A DNA stretch of 57,633 nt, from assembly GCA_943369755.1 (NCBI GenBank), contig CALROG020000027.1, forward strand, positions 1 through 57,633. The letters are read 5' to 3'. Shown here piece after piece: positions 40,364 through 49,514 of this stretch (positions are counted from its first letter, which is position 1; the number at the start of each line of letters is the position of its first letter). This stretch comes from CALROG01 sp943369755 (lineage in GTDB: Bacteria > Pseudomonadota > Gammaproteobacteria > Burkholderiales > Burkholderiaceae_C). The notes under the pieces are model-generated. The model was not told where the DNA came from. It was given only the letters and a program-made list of their open reading frames with translations, and did no database searches. A program made the position numbers and the translations under genes.

Positions 40364-42679
40364 TTACTCGCTCGACACTTCTTCCGGCTCGGGCTTGGCC
40401 CGGCCTTCTTTCTTGGGCAGCGGCTGAATGTCCAACTGCACTTCGTCCTTGTCGTCCAGGTCAACCGTGAGCCGGCCACCATCCGTCAGGCGGCCAAACA
40501 GCAGCTCGTCGGCCAGTGCACGGCGAATCGTGTCTTGTATGAGCCGCTGCATCGGGCGGGCACCCATCAGCGGGTCAAAGCCCTTCTTGGCCAGGTGCTT
40601 GCGCAGCTTGTCGGTAAAGGTCACGTCAACCTTCTTTTCAGCAAGCTGGGTTTCCAGTTGTAGCAAGAACTTGTCTACCACCCGCATGATCACCAGCTCA
40701 TCCAGCGCCTTGAAGCTCACGGTGGCGTCAAGCCGGTTACGGAACTCGGGCGTGAACAGGCGCTTGATATCGGCCATCTCGTCGCCCGCCTCGCGCGGGT
40801 TGGTGAAACCGATGGTGGCCTTGTTCATCGTCTCGGCACCGGCGTTGGTGGTCATGATGATGATGATGTTGCGAAAGTCGGCCTTGCGCCCGTTGTTGTC
40901 GGTCAAAGTGCCGTGGTCCATCACCTGCAGCAGCACGTTGAAGATATCGGGGTGGGCCTTCTCGATTTCGTCCAGCAGCAGCACCGCATGCGGCTTCTTG
41001 CTGATGGCTTCGGTCAGCAGACCGCCCTGGTCAAAGCCCACATAGCCGGGGGGCGCGCCAATCATGCGGCTCACCGCATGGCGCTCCATGTATTCGCTCA
41101 TGTCAAAGCGGATCAGGTCAATGCCCATGATGTAGGCCAGCTGCTTGGCGGCCTCGGTCTTGCCCACGCCGGTGGGGCCGCTGAACAGGAACGAGCCAAT
41201 CGGCTTGTCCCCCTTGCCCAAGCCCGAGCGCGCCATCTTCACGGCGCTGGCCAGTACTTCAAGGGCCTTGTCCTGGCCAAACACCACGCTCTTGAGGTCG
41301 CGTTCCAGCGTCTGCAGCTTGCCGCGGTCGTCATTGGACACGTTGGCCGGGGGAATGCGGGCAATCTTGGCCACGATTTCTTCGACCTCGGCCTTGGTGA
41401 TGGTCTTCTTGCGCTTGCTCACCGGCAAGATGCGCTGGGCCGCGCCAGCCTCGTCAATCACATCAATCGCCTTGTCGGGCAGGTGGCGGTCGTTGATGTA
41501 CTTGGCGGACAGTTCGGCGGCGGCTTGCAAGGCGGCAGCGGCGTACTTGACGCTGTGGTGCTCTTCAAAGCGGCTCTTCAGGCCCTTGAGGATTTCCACC
41601 GTCTCCTGCACCGTCGGCTCGACCACGTCGACCTTCTGGAAGCGGCGCGACAGCGCGGCGTCTTTCTCGAAAATGCCACGGTATTCGGTGAAGGTGGTGG
41701 CGCCAATGCACTTGAGCTGGCCGCTTGAAAGCGCCGGCTTGAGCAGGTTGGACGCATCCAGCGTGCCGCCCGAGGCTGCGCCCGCACCAATCAGCGTATG
41801 GATTTCGTCAATGAACAGAATCGCATTGGGCTTGTCTTTGAGGCTCTTGAGCACGCCTTTGAGACGCTGCTCAAAGTCGCCCCGGTACTTGGTGCCGGCC
41901 AGCAGCGCGCCCATGTCCAGCGAATACACATTGGACTCCGCCAGAATCTCGGGCACTTCTTTCTGGGTAATGCGCCAGGCCAGGCCCTCCGCAATGGCGG
42001 TCTTGCCCACACCGGCCTCGCCCACCAGCAGCGGGTTGTTCTTGCGCCGACGGCACAGGATTTGAATTACGCGCTCGACTTCGTACTCGCGGCCAATCAG
42101 CGGGTCAATCTTGCCGTCTTTGGCCAACTGGTTCAGGTTCTGGGTGAATTGCTCCAGTGGCGAGGCCTTCTCGTTCTTTTCACCGCCCTCTTCGGCCTCG
42201 CCCGTGGGTGCTTCGCCGCTCTTGGCGGGCTCGGGTGGGTCGCTCTTCTTGATGCCGTGGGCAATGAAGTTCACCACGTCCAGCCGGGTCACGCCCTGTT
42301 GGTGCAGGTAATACACGGCGTGCGAGTCTTTCTCGCCAAAAATAGCCACCAGCACGTTGGCACCGGTCACTTCTTTCTTGCCGTTGCCGGTGCTTTGCAC
42401 ATGCATGATGGCGCGCTGGATCACACGCTGAAAGCCCAGCGTGGGCTGGGTATCAACATCGTCGCTGCCGGCCACCTGAGGCGTGTTGTCCTTGATGAAA
42501 TTGGACAACGACTTGCGCAGATCGTCGATATTGGCCGAGCAGGCGCGCAGCACCTCCGCGGCGCTGGGGTTGTCCAGCAAGGCGAGCAACAGGTGCTCTA
42601 CCGTGATGAACTCGTGGCGCTGCTGGCGAGCCTCGACAAAGGCCATATGCAGGCTGACTTCCAATTCCTGGGCAATCAT
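40364..42679 (-). CDS. clpA: ATP-dependent Clp protease ATPase subunit ClpA
   Basis: A Hsp100 unfoldase of 771 residues that feeds substrates to ClpP. The N-domain (1-145) contains EARQQRHEFITVEHLLLALL. AAA1 has GEAGVGKTAI (near 217) and AAA2 has GPTGVGKTEA (near 500), with the sensor and box motifs intact. The DPLIGREYEVERVIQILCRR segment is typical. It lies 74 bp after clpS on the same strand, its adaptor for N-end-rule substrates. clpP is not in this window. Confidence 0.97.
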   Translation of the reverse strand: MIAQELEVSLHMAFVEARQQRHEFITVEHLLLALLDNPSAAEVLRACSANIDDLRKSLSNFIKDNTPQVAGSDDVDTQPTLGFQRVIQRAIMHVQSTGNGKKEVTGANVLVAIFGEKDSHAVYYLHQQGVTRLDVVNFIAHGIKKSDPPEPAKSGEAPTGEAEEGGEKNEKASPLEQFTQNLNQLAKDGKIDPLIGREYEVERVIQILCRRRKNNPLLVGEAGVGKTAIAEGLAWRITQKEVPEILAESNVYSLDMGALLAGTKYRGDFEQRLKGVLKSLKDKPNAILFIDEIHTLIGAGAASGGTLDASNLLKPALSSGQLKCIGATTFTEYRGIFEKDAALSRRFQKVDVVEPTVQETVEILKGLKSRFEEHHSVKYAAAALQAAAELSAKYINDRHLPDKAIDVIDEAGAAQRILPVSKRKKTITKAEVEEIVAKIARIPPANVSNDDRGKLQTLERDLKSVVFGQDKALEVLASAVKMARSGLGKGDKPIGSFLFSGPTGVGKTEAAKQLAYIMGIDLIRFDMSEYMERHAVSRMIGAPPGYVGFDQGGLLTEAISKKPHAVLLLDEIEKAHPDIFNVLLQVMDHGTLTDNNGRKADFRNIIIIMTTNAGAETMNKATIGFTNPREAGDEMADIKRLFTPEFRNRLDATVSFKALDELVIMRVVDKFLLQLETQLAEKKVDVTFTDKLRKHLAKKGFDPLMGARPMQRLIQDTIRRALADELLFGRLTDGGRLTVDLDDKDEVQLDIQPLPKKEGRAKPEPEEVSSE

Positions 42680-42753
42680 TTAACTTCCTTTTTTGCCGTG
42701 CTGTGAATTAACTCTACTCTTAATCTTCAATGCTGCCCGCTGCGGGCCATGAT

Positions 42754-43122
42754 TCATTCGACAGGTTCGCTGACGCATTGCAACGGATGGCCCGCCTGCT
42801 TTGCCGCTTCCTGCACCTGGTCTACCTTGGTGGCCGCCACGTCTTTTGAATAAACGCCACAGATGCCTTTGCCGTCCAGGTGAATCTTCAGCATGATCTG
42901 GGTCGCGGTTTCGCGGTCCTTGCTGAAAAACTCCTGAATCACCGCCACCACAAATTCCATCGGGGTGTAGTCGTCGTTGAGCATCACCACCTGGTGCATT
43001 TGCGGCGGTTTGGTCTTCTGTGTGCGCCGTTCCAGTACGACAGAGCCGCCGTTGCCGTCCCGGGCAGGCTGGTTCAGCGGCGCAGGCGGTTTGGATGGGG
43101 TTTTGGTTGCCATGAAATTCAT
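42754..43122 (-). CDS. clpS: ClpA adaptor ClpS
   Basis: An adaptor of 122 residues that delivers N-degron substrates to ClpAP. VVMLNDDYTPMEFVVAVIQE is the substrate-pocket region, and TATQIMLKIHLDGKGICGVY follows as in all ClpS. The N-terminal 45 residues are a basic, Pro-rich extension that varies in the family. ATG at 43122 and ATG at 43113 are both possible. Confidence 0.95.
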   Translation of the reverse strand: MNFMATKTPSKPPAPLNQPARDGNGGSVVLERRTQKTKPPQMHQVVMLNDDYTPMEFVVAVIQEFFSKDRETATQIMLKIHLDGKGICGVYSKDVAATKVDQVQEAAKQAGHPLQCVSEPVE

Positions 43123-43164
43123 TCTATCGAGCGGGCTTGCGCGCTGCAGCGTGAGGTTGACTTG

Positions 43165-43180
43165 GTGACGGTTCCGTCAC
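43165..43180. promoter_or_regulatory. perfect palindrome upstream of clpS, candidate operator
   Basis: GTGACGG-TT-CCGTCAC is a perfect 7-bp inverted repeat with a 2-base spacer, in the 195-bp region between the divergent clpS and cold-shock genes. Its size suits a dimeric repressor or activator. No T tract follows, so it is not a terminator. Confidence 0.45.
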
Positions 43181-43317
43181 ATTCAAGCGACAACGATTGG
43201 GGCAATTGCGCTGTACCACGTGCAGCCGAGGCGCCGATAACTTTAGTTCGTTAAAAGTTGACATTCCGTCCGGTATTCCCGCACACTCTGAGGGGTTGAG
43301 GGAAAGAGAGGCCGAAG

Positions 43318-43641
43318 ATGCCGACCGGCACAGTCAAGTGGTTCAACGATGCCAAAGGGTTCGGGTTCATCGAGCCTGAAGGTGGTGGCGCAGACGTGTT
43401 CGCGCATTTTTCCGCGATTGCCATGGAGGGTTTCAAAACGCTCAAACAGGGTTCGCGCGTGAGCTTTGAACTCACCCAGGGCCCCAAGGGCCAACTCGCC
43501 CAGAACATTCGAACGGAACAATCCAACGTCGCCGACGAATCGCCAGCCTCGCCCGACGGGGTTGGCGTGCCTGGTGGCCATGAGGCCCGGCGCGTTTCGC
43601 GCGTACGCGCACCCCAGTTCGACGCCGCAGGCACCCGCTGA
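43318..43641 (+). CDS. cold-shock domain protein with C-terminal extension
   Basis: The first 68 residues are a CspA-type nucleic-acid chaperone: MPTGTVKWFNDAKGFGFIEP with RNP1 (KGFGFI) and RNP2 (VFAHF). About 40 more residues follow, acidic then basic (VADESPASPDGVGVPG, EARRVSRVRAPQFD), with no recognised domain. Typical Csp proteins have 67-74 residues. The extension may be disordered. GAGAGG lies near the start codon. A strong terminator follows. Confidence 0.9.
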   Translation: MPTGTVKWFNDAKGFGFIEPEGGGADVFAHFSAIAMEGFKTLKQGSRVSFELTQGPKGQLAQNIRTEQSNVADESPASPDGVGVPGGHEARRVSRVRAPQFDAAGTR

Positions 43642-43669
43642 GCGCCACCGACTGCAGCAGCACAAAGAA

Positions 43670-43702
43670 AAAACCGTCCGCAGCGTTGGCCCGGACGGTT
43701 TT
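43670..43702. terminator. bidirectional terminator, csp/icd
   Basis: AAAACCGTCCG and CGGACGGTTTT form an 11-bp stem around an 11-base loop between convergent genes. Confidence 0.92.
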
Positions 43703-43734
43703 GCATGCAGGGTGGTTTTGCCCCCTGAACCCGC

Positions 43735-44988
<1,254 letters not shown>

Positions 44989-45152
44989 GAGGAAAATGTC
45001 TCCGGTATGGGGGGCCGAAAGCTGTGCTTTCAGGGGCTAGGCAAAACCCTAGGATTCTAGCGGCAAAATAATTGCATCGACCTGTCAACCAGCAGCAAAT
45101 GGCCAGCGTTAGGGTTGTGCCTTCCAATCGTTGGGAGGAATTTTTCGAAAAA

Positions 45153-45176
45153 ATGTTTCACCTCAAAGGACTCTGA
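45153..45176 (+). CDS. candidate leader peptide MFHLKGL, copy 1
   Basis: An 8-codon frame ATG...TGA encoding MFHLKGL ends 2 bp before the ATG of the Ala/Lys-rich gene at 45179. It is preserved base for base upstream of the paralogue at 45652-45675. GGGAGG lies upstream across the palindrome TTTTTCGAAAAA (45141-45152). The AAAGGA inside this frame is also the ribosome-binding site of the main gene. Translation is inferred from position and conservation. Confidence 0.4.
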   Translation: MFHLKGL

Positions 45177-45178
45177 AA

Positions 45179-45457
45179 ATGAACAAGCTCATCGCTGCAC
45201 TGGTCGCCGGTCTCTTCGCTACCGCCTCTTTCGCTGCTTCGCACGCTGGCGCCGCTCCGGCCGCCAAGAAAGAAGAAGCCAAGCCGGCCGCTGCTGCTGC
45301 CGCCCCGGCCGCCAAGAAGGAAGAGGCCAAGCCTGCTGCTGCCGCCGCCGCTCCGGCCGCCAAGAAGGAAGAGAAGAAGGAAGAAAAGGCTGGCGCCAAG
45401 AAGGACGAAAAGAAAGACGCCAAGAAGGCCGAGAAGAAGGAAGAGAAGAAGTCGTAA
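45179..45457 (+). CDS. small secreted Ala/Lys-rich protein, copy 1
   Basis: A 92-residue protein. A signal peptide (MNKLIAALVAGLFATASFA) is followed by a low-complexity chain of Ala, Lys, Glu and Pro, with two tandem units of KKEEAKPAAAAAAPAA and a Lys/Glu-rich end. It is likely disordered in the periplasm or helical like a histone H1 tail. No enzyme domain is present. A paralogue with the same signal peptide and ending (KKEEKKS) follows 220 bp downstream. The function is unknown; binding to nucleic acid or to anionic cell-wall polymers is possible. Confidence 0.8.
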   Translation: MNKLIAALVAGLFATASFAASHAGAAPAAKKEEAKPAAAAAAPAAKKEEAKPAAAAAAPAAKKEEKKEEKAGAKKDEKKDAKKAEKKEEKKS

Positions 45458-45476
45458 TTCACGGCCCTCTCACCTG

Positions 45477-45502
45477 AAAAGCCCGCCCCGCGCGGGCTTT
45501 TT
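45477..45502 (+). terminator. terminator after Ala/Lys-rich gene 1
   Basis: GCCCGC and GCGGGC form a stem around CCCGC, with AAAA before and TTTTT after. Nearly the same hairpin follows copy 2. Confidence 0.88.
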
Positions 45503-45651
45503 CTTTGGTGCAGGCGCGCGCAAACCAATCAAGTTCAGCCCGGTCGGGGCTGAAGGCGCAGCCCCAACAGAACGGCCAGGCATGTCAACCGGCAGCGACT
45601 GGCAGGCGTTACGGGTGAGCCTTCCAGAATTAAGAAGGAATTTTTCGAAAA

Positions 45652-45675
45652 ATGTTTCACCTCAAAGGACTCTGA
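45652..45675 (+). CDS. candidate leader peptide MFHLKGL, copy 2
   Basis: The same 24-bp frame as at 45153-45176, identical in sequence, here ending 1 bp before the ATG of the second Ala/Lys-rich gene. It is preceded by AAGGAATTTTTCGAAAA, also shared with copy 1. About 95 bp of upstream sequence (45582-45676) aligns with 45082-45178. Confidence 0.4.
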   Translation: MFHLKGL

Positions 45676-45676
45676 C

Positions 45677-46036
45677 ATGAACAAGCTCATCGCCGCCCTG
45701 ATCGCTGGCCTCTTCGCCACCGCCTCTTTCGCCGCTTCCCATGCTGGTGCAGCCCCCGCCGCTGCCCCGGCTGCTGCCAAGCCTGCTGCTGCTGCCGCTC
45801 CTGCTGCTGCCGCCGCTCCCGCTGCTGCTGCCGCTCCGGCCGCCGCCAAGGAAGACAAGGCCGCTGCTGCCAAGAAGATGAAGGAAGAAAAAGCCGCTGC
45901 TGCCAAGAAGGCCAAGGAAGAAAAAGCTGCCGCTGCCAAGAAGGCCAAGGAAGAAAAGGCCGCTGCCGCCAAGAAGGCCAAGGAAGACAAGGCTGCTGCC
46001 AAGCCTGCCGCCAAGAAGGAAGAGAAGAAGTCGTAA
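45677..46036 (+). CDS. small secreted Ala/Lys-rich protein, copy 2
   Basis: A 119-residue paralogue of the protein at 45179. The signal peptide MNKLIAALIAGLFATASFAA is nearly identical. An Ala/Pro stretch follows, then about four tandem 11-residue units of the type AAAAKKAKEEK (33-bp DNA repeats, about 45870-45990) and the shared end KKEEKKS. Such units can form charged helices. Unit number is likely to vary between strains. It has its own terminator. Its function is unknown. Confidence 0.8.
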   Translation: MNKLIAALIAGLFATASFAASHAGAAPAAAPAAAKPAAAAAPAAAAAPAAAAAPAAAKEDKAAAAKKMKEEKAAAAKKAKEEKAAAAKKAKEEKAAAAKKAKEDKAAAKPAAKKEEKKS

Positions 46037-46057
46037 TTCACGGCACTCTCGCACTTG

Positions 46058-46083
46058 AAAAGCCCGCCCCGCGCGGGCTTTTT
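46058..46083 (+). terminator. terminator after Ala/Lys-rich gene 2
   Basis: AAAAGCCCGCC with GCGCGGGCTTTTT forms the same GC stem and T tract as at 45477-45502. Confidence 0.88.
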
Positions 46084-46102
46084 CATTGGCACAATTGATC
46101 GC

Positions 46103-46552
46103 ATGACCAAACCCATCGCCCTCCTTCTCGCGACCTGCCTGGCCGCCAGTGCAGCCATCGCCCAGGATGCCCCTCAGATGAACCTGCCACGCGTCAAGCT
46201 GGCGGCCGGCATGCACCAGATCGACAGCCAGGTCGCGGCCACGCCCGAACAGCGCAGCGTCGGCCTGATGTTTCGCAAGGAAATGCCGCAACATGAGGGC
46301 ATGCTGTTCGTGTTTGAGCAGCCGTCCAGGCAGTGCTTCTGGATGAAGAACACCTTGTTGCCTCTGACCGCCGCCTTTGTGGAGGACGACGGCACCATCG
46401 TCAATCTGGCCGACATGAAGCCGCAGACCCTCGACGGCCATTGCTCTGACAAACCGGTGCGCTTTGTGCTGGAAATGAACCACGGCTGGTTCGCCAAGAA
46501 GAATATCAAGGCGGGGTTCAAGCTGTCGGGCCCGCCGTTCCAGAAACGCTGA
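46103..46552 (+). CDS. DUF192 family exported protein
   Basis: A 149-residue protein with a signal peptide (to about 20, ASAAIAQ). The DUF192 domain shows TPEQRSVGLMFRKEMPQHEG, QCFWMKNTLLPLTAAFVEDD and VLEMNHGWFAKKNIKAG. The family is small, exported and of unknown function. ATG at 46103 is preferred over an in-frame ATG at 46055 that lies in the previous terminator. It is convergent with sodB. Confidence 0.9.
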   Translation: MTKPIALLLATCLAASAAIAQDAPQMNLPRVKLAAGMHQIDSQVAATPEQRSVGLMFRKEMPQHEGMLFVFEQPSRQCFWMKNTLLPLTAAFVEDDGTIVNLADMKPQTLDGHCSDKPVRFVLEMNHGWFAKKNIKAGFKLSGPPFQKR

Positions 46553-46575
46553 AGCGTGAGGTGCTGCGCCAATGC

Positions 46576-46600
46576 AAAAGGGCCGCAATGCGGCCCTTTT
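46576..46600. terminator. bidirectional terminator, DUF192/sodB
   Basis: AAAAGGGCCGC and GCGGCCCTTTT form a perfect 11-bp stem around AAT between convergent genes. Confidence 0.93.
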
Positions 46601-46619
46601 CTGGTTTTGCCTGCCGCGC

Positions 46620-47201
46620 TTACGCGAAGTTGGCCTCGGCAAAGCCCCAGTTCACCAGCTTGTCCAGAAACGTCTCGACGAACTTGGGGCGCATGTTACG
46701 GTAGTCGATGTAATAGGCGTGCTCCCAGACGTCCACAGTCAGCAGGGCCTTGTCTGCCGTGGTCAGGGGCGTGCCCGCAGCACCGGTATTGACGATGTCC
46801 ACCGAGCCGTCAGCCTTCTTGACCAGCCAGGTCCAGCCCGAGCCAAAGTTGCCCACTGCACTCTTGACAAACGCTTCCTTGAAGGCGGCGTAGCTGCCCC
46901 ACTTGGTGTTGATGGCCGCAGCGAGCGCGCCGGAAGGCTCGCCGCCGCCTGCGGGCTTCATGCAGCTCCAGAAGAAGGTGTGGTTCCAGATTTGGGCCGA
47001 ATTGTTGTAGATGCCGCCGCTGGACTTCTTGATGATTTCTTCCAGCGTCATGGCTTCAAATTCAGTGCCCTTTTGCAGATTGTTCAGGTTGACCACGTAT
47101 GCGTTGTGGTGCTTGCCGTGGTGGAACTCCAGCGTCTCCTTCGAGTAGTGGGGTGCCAGTGAGTCAATCGCGTAGGGCAGTGCGGGCAGGGTGTGTTCCA
47201 T
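46620..47201 (-). CDS. sodB: superoxide dismutase, Fe type
   Basis: A cytoplasmic enzyme of 193 residues. Metal ligands are visible in FHHGKHHNAYV (first His), NHTFFWSCM (second His) and DVWEHAYYIDYRN (Asp and third His). GGGEPSGALA and the general sequence fit the iron form more than the manganese form. The start MEHTLPALPYAIDSLAPHYS is standard. Confidence 0.96.
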   Translation of the reverse strand: MEHTLPALPYAIDSLAPHYSKETLEFHHGKHHNAYVVNLNNLQKGTEFEAMTLEEIIKKSSGGIYNNSAQIWNHTFFWSCMKPAGGGEPSGALAAAINTKWGSYAAFKEAFVKSAVGNFGSGWTWLVKKADGSVDIVNTGAAGTPLTTADKALLTVDVWEHAYYIDYRNMRPKFVETFLDKLVNWGFAEANFA

Positions 47202-47246
47202 GGTTTTCCTCGTGAGTTGTTGATTTGACGTGGGCGAGTATAGGAA

Positions 47247-48566
47247 CTAAATGAGGCGCTGCGGTAAAACGGCCAGATCGACCTCACCGTCGGCAAGGGT
47301 TGCGCGAAGCGCCTGGCCAGCACGGGTCTGGCTGGCGCGGGTGACCGTGCCGCCCTGCGCGTCACTCAGCAGCGCATAGCCGCGTTGCAGCACCAGGCGC
47401 GGGTCCATCAGTTCCAGCCTCAAGCTGGCGCGCTCAAGGCGCTCGCTCGCTCGCTGCAATGCGTGGCGGCTGCCATTGGCCAGCGCCAGAGGCTTGTCAC
47501 GCAGGGCATGGCGCTGCCGCTCAAGCCGGGTCTGCACCGCATAGCGCAGGCGCTGGGCCTGCTGTGCCAGCCCGAGCTGCTGGCGGGCCACCAGGCCCGA
47601 AGGTCGGCCCAACCGCCCCGCTGCCTGATCCAGGCGCTGACTTTGCGTGTCGAGCTGGCGCTGCACCCCGTCTTGCAAGCGCCCTTGCATCAAATCCAGC
47701 GCGCCCAGCCACAGCGCGCGCGGCTGGGCTACGAGTTCGGCGGCGGCGGTGGGCGTGGGCGCACGCAGGTCGGCGCAAAAATCGGCGATGGTGAAGTCGG
47801 TTTCATGGCCGACACCGCAGACCACAGGCACCGGGCTGGCGACAATGGTGCGGGCCAGTTGCTCGCTATTGAAGGCCCACAGGTCTTCCATCGAGCCCCC
47901 GCCACGGACCAGCAGAATGACGTCGATATTCACGGCCAAATCGGCCTGCAGCCCGCGCCCCGCCTGCGTGAGCCCATACAAATTTGATAGCGCTTTGATC
48001 AGCTCGGCCGGGGCTTGCTGGCCTTGCACTGCCGCTGGGGCCAACACCACCGGAATGTGGGGCACGCGTCGGCGCAGCGCCGTGACAACGTCGTGCAGGG
48101 CCGCCGCACCCAGGGAGGTCACCAGGCCAATGCCGCGCGGCTGTAGCGGCAAGGCGCGCTTGCGGGCCGGGTCAAACAGGCCTTCGTGCTCGAGCGCCGC
48201 CTTGAGCTTGAGGAACTGCTCGAAGAACGCGCCCTGCCCGGCCCGGCTCATCGACTCCACGATCAGCTGCAGGTCGCCGCGCGGCTCGTAGACGCCGAGC
48301 CGGCCACGCACCTCGACCAGCTCGCCGTCACGCGGCGCAAAGTCCAGCAAGCTGGCCGCCCGGCGGAACATGGCGCAACGCAGCTGGCCGTTTTCGTCTT
48401 TCAGCGAGAAATAGCAATGCCCGCTGGAGGCACGCGAGAAACCAGAAACCTCGCCACAGACCGCGACAGGATTGAACCTGGCCTCCAGCGCATCAGCAAT
48501 GGCGCGGCATAGCGCGCCAACTTGCCAGATTCGTGGCGTCAATGCTGGGGTTGCGGTCTCGACCAT
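47247..48566 (-). CDS. xseA: exodeoxyribonuclease VII large subunit
   Basis: A 439-residue nuclease subunit. The N-terminal OB fold has VCGEVSGFSRASSGHCYFSL, and the catalytic part has VIASPVPVVCGVGHETDFTI and RAPTPTAAAELV. A long coiled coil follows, as in the family. ATG at 48564-48566 is chosen; a GTG at 48597-48599 is also open. A family A repeat is read antisense at about residues 192-211 (near LSNLYGLTQAGRGLQADL). xseB is not adjacent. Confidence 0.93.
   Translation of the reverse strand: MVETATPALTPRIWQVGALCRAIADALEARFNPVAVCGEVSGFSRASSGHCYFSLKDENGQLRCAMFRRAASLLDFAPRDGELVEVRGRLGVYEPRGDLQLIVESMSRAGQGAFFEQFLKLKAALEHEGLFDPARKRALPLQPRGIGLVTSLGAAALHDVVTALRRRVPHIPVVLAPAAVQGQQAPAELIKALSNLYGLTQAGRGLQADLAVNIDVILLVRGGGSMEDLWAFNSEQLARTIVASPVPVVCGVGHETDFTIADFCADLRAPTPTAAAELVAQPRALWLGALDLMQGRLQDGVQRQLDTQSQRLDQAAGRLGRPSGLVARQQLGLAQQAQRLRYAVQTRLERQRHALRDKPLALANGSRHALQRASERLERASLRLELMDPRLVLQRGYALLSDAQGGTVTRASQTRAGQALRATLADGEVDLAVLPQRLI
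47937..47992 (+). repeat. dispersed hairpin repeat copy 8 (family A) inside xseA
   Basis: CAAATCGGCCTGCAGCCCGC, then TGCGTGAGCCCATACAAAT and ATAGCG. It is antisense to xseA. The CTGCAG variant replaces CTGTAG. Confidence 0.82.
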
Positions 48567-48782
48567 CAATTCGCGCAGGCCTCTGTAGCCGATAGGCACG
48601 GTGATTTAGTCCACAGTGCGCGCGAGAACCGCCGAATTACCACCAAACCCCGTGCAAACGCTGATTCCGTCGAGCAAGTTATTGATTTCATTGGATATTT
48701 TTCTGCTCAATTAGTCATCGATTTGTCATTCGCACGCATTGGTGCGGCTTGGCGGGTCGGTAGCAGGTACTTTTGCACAAAG

Positions 48783-48791
48783 TTATCCACA
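48783..48791 (+). promoter_or_regulatory. single DnaA-box-like site upstream of exbB
   Basis: TTATCCACA is a perfect DnaA box in the 308-bp spacer between xseA and exbB, about 90 bp before the exbB start. A weak sigma70-like -10 (CATAAT, 48826-48831) lies downstream. There is only one box and no AT-rich unwinding region, so it is not an origin. The rest of the spacer (48567-48874) shows no gene that I can support. Confidence 0.35.
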
Positions 48792-48874
48792 AGTTCTGTG
48801 AATCTGATTCGCGCAAACCTTACGCCATAATCAGCGGCACCCTTGCATCGCCCTACCGTCGCGGAGTCACCCTT

Positions 48875-49507
48875 TTGCTTTCGATCATACAAGCCGCAGG
48901 CTGGCCCATCTGGCCGCTGATTGCCTGCTCCGTCATAGCGCTGGCTCTCGTGATCGAGCGCTTTGCGAGCCTCAAAACTGCGAAGATTGCGCCGCCCAAA
49001 TTGCTGGACGAAGCACTGGCGGTGTCGCGTACTTCGGTGCCCGCCCCTGACGTGGTGACCCAGCTGGAACAGAACTCTGCCTTGGGCGAGGTGCTGGCCA
49101 GCGGCTTTCGCGCATTGAACTCCAACCCGCGCTGTTCCGAAGAAGACCTGCGCGCCCAAATGGAAGGGGCTGGGCGGGCGGTGGCGCACCGGCTGGAACG
49201 CTACCTGAGCGCCCTGGCCACCATTGCCTCTGCCGCACCTTTGCTGGGCCTGCTAGGCACGGTGATCGGCATGATTGAAATCTTCGGCTCGCAGTCATCG
49301 GCCGGCGGTGCCACCGGGGGCAACCCGGCGCAGCTGGCGCACGGGATTTCGGTGGCGCTTTACAACACCGCTTTCGGCCTGATTGTGGCAATTCCGGCGC
49401 TGATTTTCTGGCGTTACTTCCGGGCCCGGGTAGACGACTACTTGTTGACGCTGGAACTGGCGTCCGAGCGCTTTGTGCGCCACCTGAACACCCTGCGTCG
49501 GGGATAA
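48875..49507 (+). CDS. exbB: ExbB/TolQ-type proton channel subunit
   Basis: An inner-membrane protein of about 210 residues with three hydrophobic spans, powering TonB (or TolA) from the proton gradient. The MotA/TolQ/ExbB region shows LATIASAAPLLGLLGTVIGM and HGISVALYNTAFGLIVAIPA. I chose a TTG start at 48875-48877, preceded by GGAG at a good distance, which gives LLSIIQAAGWPIWPL as the N-terminus. Upstream starts add residues without homology. It precedes exbD by 7 bp. No tonB is adjacent. Confidence 0.9.
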   Translation: MLSIIQAAGWPIWPLIACSVIALALVIERFASLKTAKIAPPKLLDEALAVSRTSVPAPDVVTQLEQNSALGEVLASGFRALNSNPRCSEEDLRAQMEGAGRAVAHRLERYLSALATIASAAPLLGLLGTVIGMIEIFGSQSSAGGATGGNPAQLAHGISVALYNTAFGLIVAIPALIFWRYFRARVDDYLLTLELASERFVRHLNTLRRG

Positions 49508-49514
49508 ACCGGCC

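Noticed and set aside
45870..45990. Short tandem repeats as a CRISPR array
   Set aside because: The 33-bp units are contiguous, coding and without spacers; they encode the Ala/Lys-rich units. No cas genes are present.
48783..48791. Replication origin near the DnaA box
   Set aside because: Only one box, no AT-rich unwinding region and no dnaA, dnaN or parAB nearby.
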